DNA from: an uncultured Beijerinckiaceae bacterium
GTDB taxonomy: Bacteria; Pseudomonadota; Alphaproteobacteria; Rhizobiales; Beijerinckiaceae
Length of the DNA stretch: 17,665 nt
Reading direction: 5' to 3'
Assembly: GCA_937863205.1 (NCBI GenBank)
Contig: CALMGA010000103.1
Coordinates: forward strand, 1 to 17,665
A program made the translations under genes and the position numbers. Below are positions 8,672 through 15,488 of the stretch, in pieces (position 1 is the stretch's first letter; every line of letters begins with the position of its first letter). A model generated the notes under the pieces. It saw only the letters and a list, made by a program, of their open reading frames with translations. It searched no databases and had not been told where the DNA came from.

Positions 8672-9067
8672 TGGAACCGTCGAAAATGCGATAATGCCCT
8701 GTTTCAGGGGAACAGCGTCGCACCTCGATGCCTGTCATCGATCACGCCACCGTGCAGCGAAGTCTTAACTGACGACCATCAAGCGTTGCCGTCACTGCCA
8801 CGTCACGACCTAACGAAGCACGCGCGACAGCTGCTCGATCGAGTACGGCTGCGCAGCAGCCCAAAGCCGCTGGTGCCGTTCTCCGCAAGAACGTGGCTGG
8901 GATCGCGCCCCGGACGTTGATTCCGCATTGCCACTTCGCGGCCTTGAGTAGCAAACTTACCAAGCCGCTTTGTTGCGTCGAGCGACGGACGATGGCGGTC
9001 GTAATCAGCCTGCTTGATTTCTCGGCGGTACGGTTGGAAGCCGCCTACGACGCCGTGAAGGGACGCA
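8672..9067. other. Gene-poor stretch with possible decayed receiver tail
   Basis: No intact gene recognised. On the - strand a frame ending at a TAG at 8810-8812 reads QPYSIEQLSRVLR just before the stop. This resembles the KPYSIEQL...VLR tail of response-regulator receivers, with the conserved Lys replaced by Gln and no recognisable domain upstream. It is too short to be sure and may be chance. Confidence 0.25.
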
Positions 9068-9145
9068 GTGCTTCGCTACTTCTTCGATATGTACAGCAAA
9101 GACGTCGCGCTTGACAATGAAGGGTCTGAACTGCCCGGTATATGA
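9068..9145 (+). pseudogene. Fragment of a DUF6894-like small protein
   Basis: GTG at 9068 preceded by GAAGGGA with 4-nt spacing, a strong ribosome-binding site. It opens 25 codons that read MLRYFFDMYSKD...DNEGSELPGI, then TGA. This matches the conserved N-terminus of the DUF6894 family (PRYFFD...D.EG.ELPD), whose members are normally about 80 aa and common in Methylobacterium and Bradyrhizobium-like bacteria. The rest of the family sequence is not found in any frame downstream, so it is most simply a truncated remnant. It could still be translated because the start signals are intact. Function of the family is unknown. Confidence 0.45.
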
Positions 9146-9205
9146 ATAGGGGCGGGGCGGCGAGCGATGAGCAGGACGCAGGTGCGTTGATCACCGCATC
9201 CCGAT

Positions 9206-9258
9206 GTGTGCGCTACCACACCGTAGCGCTGGGTCACTTCCGCCAAATGTAACTTTGG
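9206..9258. promoter_or_regulatory. Cluster of inverted repeats upstream of Crp/Fnr gene
   Basis: Three symmetric elements lie together: GTGTG-N6-CACAC at 9206-9221 (the 5-6-5 geometry of Crp-family operators, though not the consensus); GCGCTA-N8-TAGCGC at 9210-9229, a stem-loop overlapping the first; and CCAAA-N6-TTTGG at 9243-9258. They sit just before the longest possible start of the regulator gene and could be sites for autoregulation. Binding is not shown by sequence alone. Confidence 0.3.
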
Positions 9259-9492
9259 TTTATGTCCGCCGAGGAAGCGGACGTTTCCGTCGCGACCTCA
9301 TTTTCCACCCTACATCCGGAGACATCGACCAAGAAAAATAGTGATAGGGTCAAGGGCGCGAATGAGCCTCTTTCCAAGTCGGCAATCGGTGACGCATCGG
9401 TGCGACGACCGCAAGCGACGCACATTCCGCCTCGGCGCGATCGGCACGGGATGCAGCCTCACCATCCACGCCGAAACAGCAGAAGTGCGGCT

Positions 9493-10233
9493 TTGACCAA
9501 CGTCGTATCGACCACCTTCGAGCCGCTCGTGCGCAAGTTCGAAGGTTTCGGACCCTTGTCGGATGGGGCAAAAACCGCGCTGCGCGGGATCAAGGCCAAA
9601 TTACTCAACGTACCTGCCGGCACCGCTCTCATCAGGGAAAACGACATTCCGAAGGATGTGTTTCTAATTCTGACGGGAATCGCCTGCCGCTACAAACTTG
9701 AGCCGAATGGTTTACGCGGCATCATGGCCTACCTCCTGCCCGGCGACTTCTGCGACCTCGACGTGGTGCCCTTGTCCCACATGGATCACAGCATAGGCAC
9801 GCTGTCACCCTGCCAAGTAGCGCGGATGGCACCTGACACGTTCCAGGATCTGATGCGATATCCCGCCCTCGCCCGTGCACGGCAGCTTACGACCCTTGCC
9901 GACGAGGGTACCGCGCGCGAATGGCTCATCAACATCGGCCGGCGCTCATCCACCAAGCGCCTCGGGCATCTGTTCTGCGAGTTGCATGCGCGACTTCAGG
10001 TGGTCGAACTGGTGTCGGAAGACAGCTACGCCTTGCCGTTGACGCAGTCGGACCTCGCCGACACGATGGGCCTGTCCACCGTGCATGTGAACCGCAGCCT
10101 CAGGGAACTCAGGCAGCAGAAGCTCATCGCACAAGCAAGCCGACGCGTGACGATCCTGGACCTGCCTCGCTTGCAAGCTCTGGCCAGTTTTCGTTCGAAC
10201 TACCTGCATCTTGGCATCCAAGCCGCAGCATGA
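9493..10233 (+). CDS. Crp/Fnr-family transcriptional regulator (first copy)
   Basis: About 246 aa from TTG 9493, chosen because AGAAG lies 7 nt upstream and because the family usually begins just before the LVRKFEGFGPLS segment. ATG 9451 and ATG 9262 are in frame, but the extra N-terminal residues they add look like untranslated leader. An N-terminal cyclic-nucleotide-binding-type beta-barrel (PAGTALIRENDIP, ILTGIACRYKL, YLLPGDFCDLDV) is followed by a dimerisation helix and a Crp-type helix-turn-helix (LTQSDLADTMGLSTVHVNRSLREL). No Fnr-like N-terminal cysteine cluster, so an oxygen-sensing iron-sulfur role is not supported; the effector is unknown. It should bind DNA as a dimer. Its stop overlaps the start of a small downstream gene (ATGA). 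Confidence 0.88.
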   Translation: MTNVVSTTFEPLVRKFEGFGPLSDGAKTALRGIKAKLLNVPAGTALIRENDIPKDVFLILTGIACRYKLEPNGLRGIMAYLLPGDFCDLDVVPLSHMDHSIGTLSPCQVARMAPDTFQDLMRYPALARARQLTTLADEGTAREWLINIGRRSSTKRLGHLFCELHARLQVVELVSEDSYALPLTQSDLADTMGLSTVHVNRSLRELRQQKLIAQASRRVTILDLPRLQALASFRSNYLHLGIQAAA

Positions 10234-10508
10234 GCCTGCACCTCCAGCCTGTACAGGTCGCCACGAACAGCAGCGACATTCACGGGCTGCTGGTCTTCTA
10301 CAACGACTCTCTTGTGGCGGTGCTGGTGCAACTGTCAGATGACCATGAAGATGACGCCGGCAAGTGGTTCCTGGAAGTCAGCTTCGGTCGGCTCGTGACG
10401 ATGGATCCGCCGATCTTTGCCGATCTGGATGATGCGAATATCTGGATCGAGCGACAGCTCAGCGAAAACACCAGGGCTGCTGATTTCGGCAACAGAACCT
10501 GCTACTGA
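10230..10508 (+). CDS. Small hypothetical protein coupled to the Crp/Fnr gene
   Basis: 92 aa starting at ATG 10230, which overlaps the regulator stop as ATGA, a typical translational-coupling arrangement. Sequence features: LLVFYNDSLVAVLVQLSD, an acidic stretch, KWFLEVSFG and a C-terminal DLDDANIWIERQL. The predicted fold is mixed alpha/beta with no membrane segment. The style resembles small uncharacterised proteins found beside regulators in Methylobacterium and related genera, but that is from memory and no function is known. The same frame is open further upstream inside the regulator gene; that part is shadow. Coupling suggests dosage linked to the regulator, perhaps as a partner protein. 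Confidence 0.7.
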   Translation: MSLHLQPVQVATNSSDIHGLLVFYNDSLVAVLVQLSDDHEDDAGKWFLEVSFGRLVTMDPPIFADLDDANIWIERQLSENTRAADFGNRTCY

Positions 10509-10839
10509 TCGAAAACGTCCGCACCTCCGCGTTGCAAACGCAGAAAGTCTCCCTGGCTAAAGGCAGGGGCGGCGATGGATAGCGGGATGCCCGACGCAGA
10601 GTCGATCGCCTTTGCCGATTGACCGCAGCAACAATGATCGGCAGGCCGGGTCATTCGTCTGAACGGGACCTTAAGCGCGGTTATCGCGACGGTGAAAGTG
10701 CGGACAGACGACACGTTACGTGCAACGCATGCTCGCGCACCAGTCCTGTATCAGCGATTTCCATCACCATCGGGGTCATGCGCCACCCGCTCAGGCCCCG
10801 GGCTGTGGCGTACGCTGAAGAAGAAGCGAGCCATCTACT
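10509..10839. other. Convergent intergenic region, nothing recognised
   Basis: 331 bp between the convergent ends of the two Crp/Fnr regions. Short frames on both strands lack ribosome-binding sites and recognisable domains, and no strong terminator hairpin was seen. Confidence 0.5.
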
Positions 10840-11553
10840 TTAGGCCTTTCCGATCAGCCGCTGATACTCCGCCTCGGGCACGCCGTAGATGCCGTCTGTC
10901 AACGCCTCCAATCGCTCACGATCAAGGATCTGGACGCGCTTGCGTCGGCTCTTGATGCGCCCTGCGCCCTCCAAGTTCTGCAAAGCCAGCGTGACGCCGG
11001 CGCGCTGCACACCGAGCATGACCGAGAGGAATTCGTGCGTGACTAGAACTTCATCACCGTCCACGCGGTCGTGGCACATCAGAAGCCAGCGTGCCAAGCG
11101 GCTCTCCAAACCGAGCGTGGCCTGTGCATAGGCGGTCTGCGTCACCTGGACCAGAAACGTTTGCACGTAGCATAGCAGCAGCCATTGCAGACTTGGGCTC
11201 CGCTTGACAGCGTCGAGCAACGCGGGCGTGGCGATGCTGAGCACCTCGCCGCTAATTTGTATATAAATCGTTTGCGGCGTACGATTGCTATTCAAGAGCA
11301 CCGGCGTGGCACCGACCAGTCCCTCCCGACCGATCATGCCAACCTCAATTTCCCGACCGATGGGACCGGCCACAACGGAGGCAAGGCCGATTTCGGGAAA
11401 GTAACACTCGGTGATCGGCTGGTTCGCCGTAACGAGATCCTCGCGCAACTGCGTAGTTAACGGTTGCAGGTGCGGGGCGAGCAGCGCAAAGTCATCGACT
11501 GACATCGCGCGCAACAAGCCGTTACGGACATCGGATTGCTTAAGTTGAGCCAC
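10840..11553 (-). CDS. Crp/Fnr-family transcriptional regulator (second copy)
   Basis: About 237 aa from GTG 11553, with GGGGCAGAG just upstream. The start matches the family pattern of a short leader before LLRAMSVDDFALLAPHL; ATG 11505 is an alternative. The same frame stays open to 11844, but the extra N-terminus reads back into transposase remnant and should not be annotated as protein. Beta-barrel sensor: LVTANQPITECYFPEIGLASVV, then GREGLVGATPVL. Dimerisation helix: WLLLCYVQTFLVQVTQTAYAQ. DNA-binding part: VLVTHEFLSVMLGVQRAGVTLALQ, then a winged segment. It belongs to a different subgroup from the upstream copy and faces it. No Fnr cysteines; effector unknown. A stable hairpin overlaps its ribosome-binding region. 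Confidence 0.85.
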   Translation of the reverse strand: MAQLKQSDVRNGLLRAMSVDDFALLAPHLQPLTTQLREDLVTANQPITECYFPEIGLASVVAGPIGREIEVGMIGREGLVGATPVLLNSNRTPQTIYIQISGEVLSIATPALLDAVKRSPSLQWLLLCYVQTFLVQVTQTAYAQATLGLESRLARWLLMCHDRVDGDEVLVTHEFLSVMLGVQRAGVTLALQNLEGAGRIKSRRKRVQILDRERLEALTDGIYGVPEAEYQRLIGKA

Positions 11554-11555
11554 AG

Positions 11556-11578
11556 CTCTGCCCCGTTCGGGGCAAGAG
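11556..11578 (-). promoter_or_regulatory. Hairpin at the start of second Crp/Fnr gene
   Basis: On the - strand: CTCT, TGCCCC, tetraloop GAAC, GGGGCA, GAG, i.e. about 9 bp with one bulge. It ends 2 nt before the proposed GTG start and contains the candidate Shine-Dalgarno (GGGGCAGAG). It could limit translation or, if transcription comes through from the transposase remnant, terminate or insulate it. There is no T-run. Confidence 0.4.
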
Positions 11579-11794
11579 CGCAATCGCGGTCTCTCAGCCA
11601 CTCGCGCCCAAATCAGTGTGCGAGCGATAAGCGGAGATTTGGTGCCCTTTCGAGCGAATTGCAAGACGCATGAGGAACGCCCTCCGACCTTGACACGGGC
11701 GAGATCCTGCAGGCCCTCGAACGGTACCATGCGATCGATCCGGCCATCATGTTCGCGGAAGCTATGCGCCGCCATCTCATGCCGCAGGCGCGGT

Positions 11795-12296
11795 GAGGCG
11801 GCCACCTCGGCGCGGTCATCGGCCATAGCCGGCGTGACATGCAAGGCATGCCGTGCAGCGCGAGTAGGTGGTCGAGCGTGTCCACCGCCATGTGCACCTG
11901 GGAGCCTTTGCCTCGCTTGGAACCGTCATAGCCGGCGCGCCAGCCGCTTTCAGGCGTGCTCTCCAGGGTGCGGGCGTCCAACACCGCCGCGCGCGGGGCA
12001 GGCCTTTGGCCTTGCGCCAGCCGCAGAACGCTGCGCAGGTCGTCCACCCTGGCCGTAAACACGCCGGCCGTGATCCAGCGCTGGACTTGGTCGCAGACCG
12101 CGTGCCACGGTGGCAGGCCGCCGGGCAGCAGACGTCAGGGTGCGCCGGCGCGGATCAGCCAGCGGAGGGCCTCATGCACCGCGCGCAACTCGTGGCGGCG
12201 CTGGCCGGCTTCTTCCGGTGACAGGGCGAGATAGGGCGCCACGAATGCCCACTCGTCTTCCGTGCGTTCGCTAGGATAGCTGTAGGAGTAGGACAG
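11795..12296 (-). pseudogene. IS5-family transposase remnant, nonsense plus frameshift, 3' end lost
   Basis: Reading leftward: YPSERTEDEWAFVAPYL, HELRAVHEALRWLIRAGAP, then an in-frame TGA (12135-12137) where the family has Trp (AP-W-RLLP). The frame continues as RLLPGGLPPWHAV, VLDARTLESTPESG, RAGYDGSKRGKGSQVHMAVDT and LLALH. A 14-nt insertion containing the palindrome GGCATGCC then shifts the frame; HVTPAMADDRAEVA follows in the new frame, and recognisable homology stops near 11795. The catalytic C-terminal half (second Asp and Glu of the DDE triad) is missing. No ATG is seen near the N-terminus; a CTG may be a decayed start. No terminal inverted repeats could be defined, so the element's limits are unknown. 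It is inactive. Confidence 0.82.
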
Positions 12297-12434
12297 AACC
12301 CGGAAAAGTGCCGCGTCATTGTTCGTTGAAGGATGGAGCCATCGACGCGGGTGGTCGTGGCAAATCTGTCTCCCTCGCCTCCGAATTGCAAGAGCTTGGT
12401 TTCGCACAGCCAGTGCACACCGTGACTACGTCCA

Positions 12435-12861
12435 TCAGCCCGGGCGTTGGCGCTTTGCCTCCTGCTCCGATTCAATCATTGAACGGATGCGCGCGGCCAT
12501 CGTCTCGATCGAGAAGGGCTTGATTGGCACCGCCATCCCGAAGCAAGGTGATCGTTGCCGACAACCGCGTTCTCCGCATAACCCGTGATGAACAGCACCT
12601 TGAGGTCGGGCCGGGTGACGCGGCCGGCTTCGGCCATCTGCCGTCCGTTCATTCCGCCGGGTAGGCCGGCGTCGGTGACTAGCAAGTCGACGCGCGCGTC
12701 CGGCCGCAGCACCTTCGGGCCGGCCGCGCTATCGCTCACCCCGAACGCGGTGTAGCCGAGGTCCTGAGGATGTCGGTCACCAGCATGCGGATGTCCTCGA
12801 TGTGCGCCGGCAGGATGCGCCTCGCGACCTGATCGAGGTCGACCCGTTCGTGATCCGACAT
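12435..12861 (-). pseudogene. Receiver-domain response regulator, two 1-nt frameshifts
   Basis: Starts at ATG 12861 (AGGA 9 nt upstream) as MSDHERVDLD...EDIRMLVTDIL. One base lost near 12767 shifts into a frame reading DLGYTAFGVSDSA, LLVTDAGLPGGMNGRQMAEA and KVLFITGYAENAVVGND. A second 1-nt loss near 12540 leads to GMAVPIKPFSIETMAARIRSMI, then the stop at 12435. Length 427 nt fits a ~143-codon gene minus two bases. Phospho-acceptor Asp and KPF lysine motif are recognisable; the N-terminal acidic pair is degenerate. It closely resembles the C-terminal receiver of the hybrid kinase in this window (TD-GLPGGMNGRQMA-A and KVLFITGYAENAVV shared), but on the opposite strand. Broken copy; sequencing error at two sites is the alternative. 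Confidence 0.8.
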
Positions 12862-13191
12862 TCACGCCAATCCTGACCGCACCGCTTCTGCCGCATGAAC
12901 AAGCTACGAGCAGATCGCCATGGCAATGGCTTGTGTGGATGGCTCCCGCATTGCAAGGGGTCTGTGGTGGTCTGGCATGCTGGTCGGGTGCAGTCTTGTG
13001 TCCGGCCTGTTCGCGCGGTCACGACCGCTGGCCGCGATGGTGTCCGCGAACGAGGTCCCATTCTGCTTCGCGGGCTGTGACGCCTCGACATTCGGCGGGT
13101 TGTCCTCGTTCCCGGTCTGACCGGTTTGCCAGCACACACAAAAGTCCTCGCAACCTCTTCGCGCGCTACCGCGCTGATCGTTGGACTCCTG
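12862..13191. other. Gap between broken receiver and IS110 element
   Basis: About 330 bp. A 66-codon + strand frame (12920-13120) with a hydrophobic GLWWSGMLVGCSLVSGLFA stretch and a 77-codon - strand frame (12904-13137) overlap each other. Neither has a clear ribosome-binding site or a recognised family, so neither is called. One boundary of the IS110 element probably lies in the right part of this stretch. Confidence 0.4.
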
Positions 13192-13230
13192 GTCAGGCCG
13201 CCGCGTGTCAGGCCGCCATCTCAGACCGCC
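13192..13230. repeat. Short direct repeats at the 3' end of the IS110 transposase
   Basis: GTCAGGCCGCC occurs at 13192-13202 and 13207-13217 (15-bp period), with a weaker third copy TCAGACCGCC at 13221-13230 that covers the transposase stop codon. May be a subterminal feature of the element or simple slippage. Confidence 0.4.
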
Positions 13231-14252
13231 ATGCCGGGTGTCGGCGCCCGGTAAACCTCGCCGCGGCTCATGATGGCCCAGATCGCCCGGGCCGTGCGGT
13301 TGGCCATCGCCACCGTGGCGAGCCGCAACGGCTTGCGGGCGAGCAGCGCGTCGATGCGCGGGTCGGCGGAGCCGGGATGGTGCTTGTTGCGCCGGACAAG
13401 CGAGGTCATGCCGGTGACCAGCAGCCGCCGCAGGTCCTGGTCGCCCATCTTCGAAATGCGCCCGAGCCGCTCCTTGCCGCCGCTGGCCTTATTCAGCGGC
13501 GTCAGGCCCAGCCACGCCGCGAACTGCCGCCCGGAGCGGAACTGCGAGGGATCGGTAACGGTGGCCACCATCGCCGTGGCCCCGAGCAGGCCGACGCCGG
13601 GCACGGTGGCGATGCGCCGGGCAAGCTCGCTGGCCCGGTACCAGGCCAGCAGGTCGCGCTCCAGCTGCCGGGTCCGGTCCTGGACGGCAACGGCCTGCTC
13701 GGCCAGAGCGCCGATCACCTTGGCGACCACGGCCGGCACCTCGGGCGCGTCACCGGCCGACGCACGTCGTGCGAACGCCAGGGCGTGCGTGATGCCCTTC
13801 GGCATGTCGATGCCGAGCTCGGCCAACAGACCGCGGACCATGTTGACCAGCTGCGTGCGCTGCCGCACGAGCAGACCACGGGTGCGGTGCAGGGCCAGGG
13901 CGGCCTGCTGCTCGACCGATTTGACCGGCACGAAGCGCATGGTCGGCCGGGTCACCGCCTCGCAGATCGCCTCCGCGTCGGCCGCGTCGCTCTTGTCCCG
14001 CTTCACGTACGGCTTGACGTAGGCCGGCGACATCAGCCGGACCGCGTGGCCGAGGCCGGCCAGCTCGCGCGCCCAGTGGTGGCTGGTGCCGCAGGCTTCC
14101 ATGCCGACCAGGCAAGGCGGGAGCTTGCTGAAGAACGGCACGACCTGAGCGCGCCGCAGCGAGCGCCGCACGACCACGGCGCCCGTGCCGCTGATAGCGT
14201 GCACCTGGAAGACGTTCTTGGCCAGGTCCAGGCCAACGGTTGCGATCTCCAT
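13221..14252 (-). CDS. IS110-family DEDD transposase
   Basis: 343 aa from ATG 14252, chosen because GGAG lies 8 nt upstream and the family starts with this VGLDLAK segment; the longer open frame to 14486 crosses non-coding structured DNA. N-terminal RuvC-like domain: D9 (VGLDLAK), E52 (GMEACG), D89 and D92 (KRDKSDAADAEA), the DEDD set. A coiled region follows, then the C-terminal Tnp domain with TVPGVGLLGA, FAAWLGLTP and SGGKERLGRISKMGD, whose SGGK serine is the likely nucleophile. Length and motifs match complete family members, with no stops or frameshifts. IS110 enzymes recombine DNA using a bridge RNA transcribed from the element's own non-coding end (established for IS621). A candidate for that RNA lies immediately upstream here. 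Confidence 0.93.
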   Translation of the reverse strand: MEIATVGLDLAKNVFQVHAISGTGAVVVRRSLRRAQVVPFFSKLPPCLVGMEACGTSHHWARELAGLGHAVRLMSPAYVKPYVKRDKSDAADAEAICEAVTRPTMRFVPVKSVEQQAALALHRTRGLLVRQRTQLVNMVRGLLAELGIDMPKGITHALAFARRASAGDAPEVPAVVAKVIGALAEQAVAVQDRTRQLERDLLAWYRASELARRIATVPGVGLLGATAMVATVTDPSQFRSGRQFAAWLGLTPLNKASGGKERLGRISKMGDQDLRRLLVTGMTSLVRRNKHHPGSADPRIDALLARKPLRLATVAMANRTARAIWAIMSRGEVYRAPTPGMAV

Positions 14253-14253
14253 C

Positions 14254-14398
14254 GGGGTGGCTCCATGCTTCAGGGTTGCGCGACAACACCACCATGGCGC
14301 CGCAACGCCGGGAGCGGGAGCCATCCACCCCATCTGCTTCCGGACGCAGTACCAATCAGGCAAGGTGATCGGCATCGCTTGGAAGCTGCCGAGATGCC
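14254..14398 (-). ncRNA. Candidate IS110 bridge RNA / structured leader
   Basis: Read on the - strand, this stretch folds strongly. GATGCC-N16-GGCATC (14371-14398) forms one stem-loop. Then an outer stem pairs GGGGT and GGCTCC (14317-14331, with a 4-nt ATCC bulge) with GGAGCC and ACCCC (14254-14264). Inside it, GTTGCG (14301-14306) pairs with CGCAAC (14275-14280), leaving a symmetric 10+10-nt internal loop and a 20-nt apical loop. Stem plus large internal loops upstream of the transposase is what bridge RNAs look like. The outer stem also includes the GGAG ribosome-binding site of the transposase, so it may repress translation as well. Ends of the RNA are not defined. Confidence 0.5.
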
Positions 14399-14450
14399 TA
14401 TGTCCGTTCAGTGACAAGGCGCCCTCCAGACCAGCCATTCTCCTTTCGGC

Positions 14451-14867
14451 CAATCTACGTCGTTGCCCCGCACCAGGGAGCGCCAATGAGGGCGACGGGA
14501 TCCTGCCAAGCTGATGCTGATAGAACTGGAGATGTGCCTCGGGTCGGCGGATCTGGAACGGTGCCGTCGTGGGACGCTAGCCTGTCGGGCGGCGCGCATC
14601 GGCTGTGGAGAACTCTGGTAGGAATGGCGGTAGGAACACCACCCCGGAAACCGCGCAAGCCCCTGTGTGATGGGGTTTGGGGCGGGATACCTTCATGTGC
14701 TCAACGAAAACTGCCTCTGATCGACATCGACTCACTGCCTCATCGACACACATATTGAGAGTGCGGTCAAACGGGGTAGTCCATTAGGACGTTGTGCTTG
14801 CTTGCCTTAATTTCGAAGTAGTCGAGGAGTAACTACATTTCGGAAATGCCGACCTTGGAGGACGCAT
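14451..14867. other. Gap between IS110 and lower-GC integrase-like gene
   Basis: No gene recognised in about 415 bp. GC content falls toward the right end, suggesting a junction between host-like and acquired DNA. The second IS110 boundary should lie in the left part. A stem-loop AAGCCCC-N8-GGGGTTT occurs at 14657-14678 (one G-T wobble), followed by GGGGCGGGA. Confidence 0.4.
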
Positions 14868-15323
14868 TTGATACCGAAGCTGGCTGATGTGGAGCGGGCA
14901 ATCAATCGCATAGATGTCAACTCAGACGAAGGTCCGAGAACCCGCACTATTCTTCGCCTTTTGGTTGGCGGCGCTCGCCCTATCGAAGTCGCTGGCCTCA
15001 CTCCGGAGGACATTATCCTTCCCGCTTCTGCCGCGCTCAGGTCTGCACCGAGTCTAAAGGCTAAGATCCTTGTCTCGCGACAAGACAATCGTGGGCGGCC
15101 TTTCTACATGCACTTCGAAAGTAGCAGCGCCCAAGACGTAAAAAAACTATGGCAGGCTTTGAACCGCACCAAGGACCCACCTTTTACGACACAGGCTATA
15201 CGAGGCGCGCGCAAAGCCCTTAGTGCAGAGTTGGGTCAGCCGGTCAGCGCCTACATGCTTCGACTCGCGGCTACTCTCGCGCTTTATGACAAAATTTCCT
15301 TGTCAATGACCATGGCCATTTAG
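14868..15323 (+). CDS. Truncated tyrosine-recombinase-like protein
   Basis: 151 aa from TTG 14868, supported by GGAGGA with 5-nt spacing, the clearest ribosome-binding site in this part of the window. LRLLVGGARPIEVAGLTPED resembles box I of tyrosine recombinases (G-x-R-x-x-E; R37, E40). VSAYMLRLAATLAL near 130-143 resembles box II (HDLRHTAATLLL) with His replaced by Tyr. The protein stops before the catalytic tyrosine. A neighbouring frame from 15290 to 15367 reads NDHGH...KYARPS, similar to a box III His plus Tyr, so a one-base slip at the AAAATTT run (15291-15297) may have cut off the end. Codon use is clearly lower in GC than the neighbours, a sign of transfer. It could instead be a small protein with its own role. 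Confidence 0.45.
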   Translation: MIPKLADVERAINRIDVNSDEGPRTRTILRLLVGGARPIEVAGLTPEDIILPASAALRSAPSLKAKILVSRQDNRGRPFYMHFESSSAQDVKKLWQALNRTKDPPFTTQAIRGARKALSAELGQPVSAYMLRLAATLALYDKISLSMTMAI

Positions 15324-15488
15324 TTCTCAAGCGCGCTCGTCCCTCTAAGTACGCTCGACCATCATAACTACGGTAGTGCACATTGATGCACCAGGACGTT
15401 ATTATATGCGAAAGTTTCAATAAGAAGTTCAACAATGCTGGAGGAAGTCCGGACCATTTGGAAAACTTCATAGTAGCAGAGATCAGGA

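Larger units (their letters stand above)
13192..14450 (-). mobile_element. IS110-family insertion sequence (limits approximate)
   Basis: Contains one intact DEDD transposase gene and a structured non-coding segment upstream of it, the standard IS110 layout. IS110 elements have no conventional terminal inverted repeats or target duplications, so exact ends cannot be set by eye; the limits given are the outermost features I can link to it. It lies between decayed remnants and a tRNA-linked integrase region. The transposase frame is undamaged, so it may be active and a recent arrival. Confidence 0.6.

Noticed and set aside
9111..9147. TTGACA with downstream TATATGAAT as a sigma-70 promoter
   Set aside because: Spacing is about 22-24 bp, too long, and the TTGACA lies within the DUF6894 fragment coding sequence.
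12904..13137. Small frames on both strands (66 and 77 codons)
   Set aside because: They overlap one another, lack ribosome-binding sites and match no family I recognise; the hydrophobic stretch alone is not enough.
12933..14414. 493-codon + strand open frame across the IS110 region
   Set aside because: Antisense to the intact DEDD transposase; low-complexity R/A/G/H/D composition.
13221..14486. 421-aa version of the IS110 transposase
   Set aside because: The extra N-terminal 78 codons cross the structured non-coding segment and precede the family's normal start, which has its own Shine-Dalgarno.
14675..14689. GGGGCGGGA as a second attachment-site copy
   Set aside because: Only 9 bases match the tRNA end, and the following bases diverge at once; expected by chance in GC-rich DNA.
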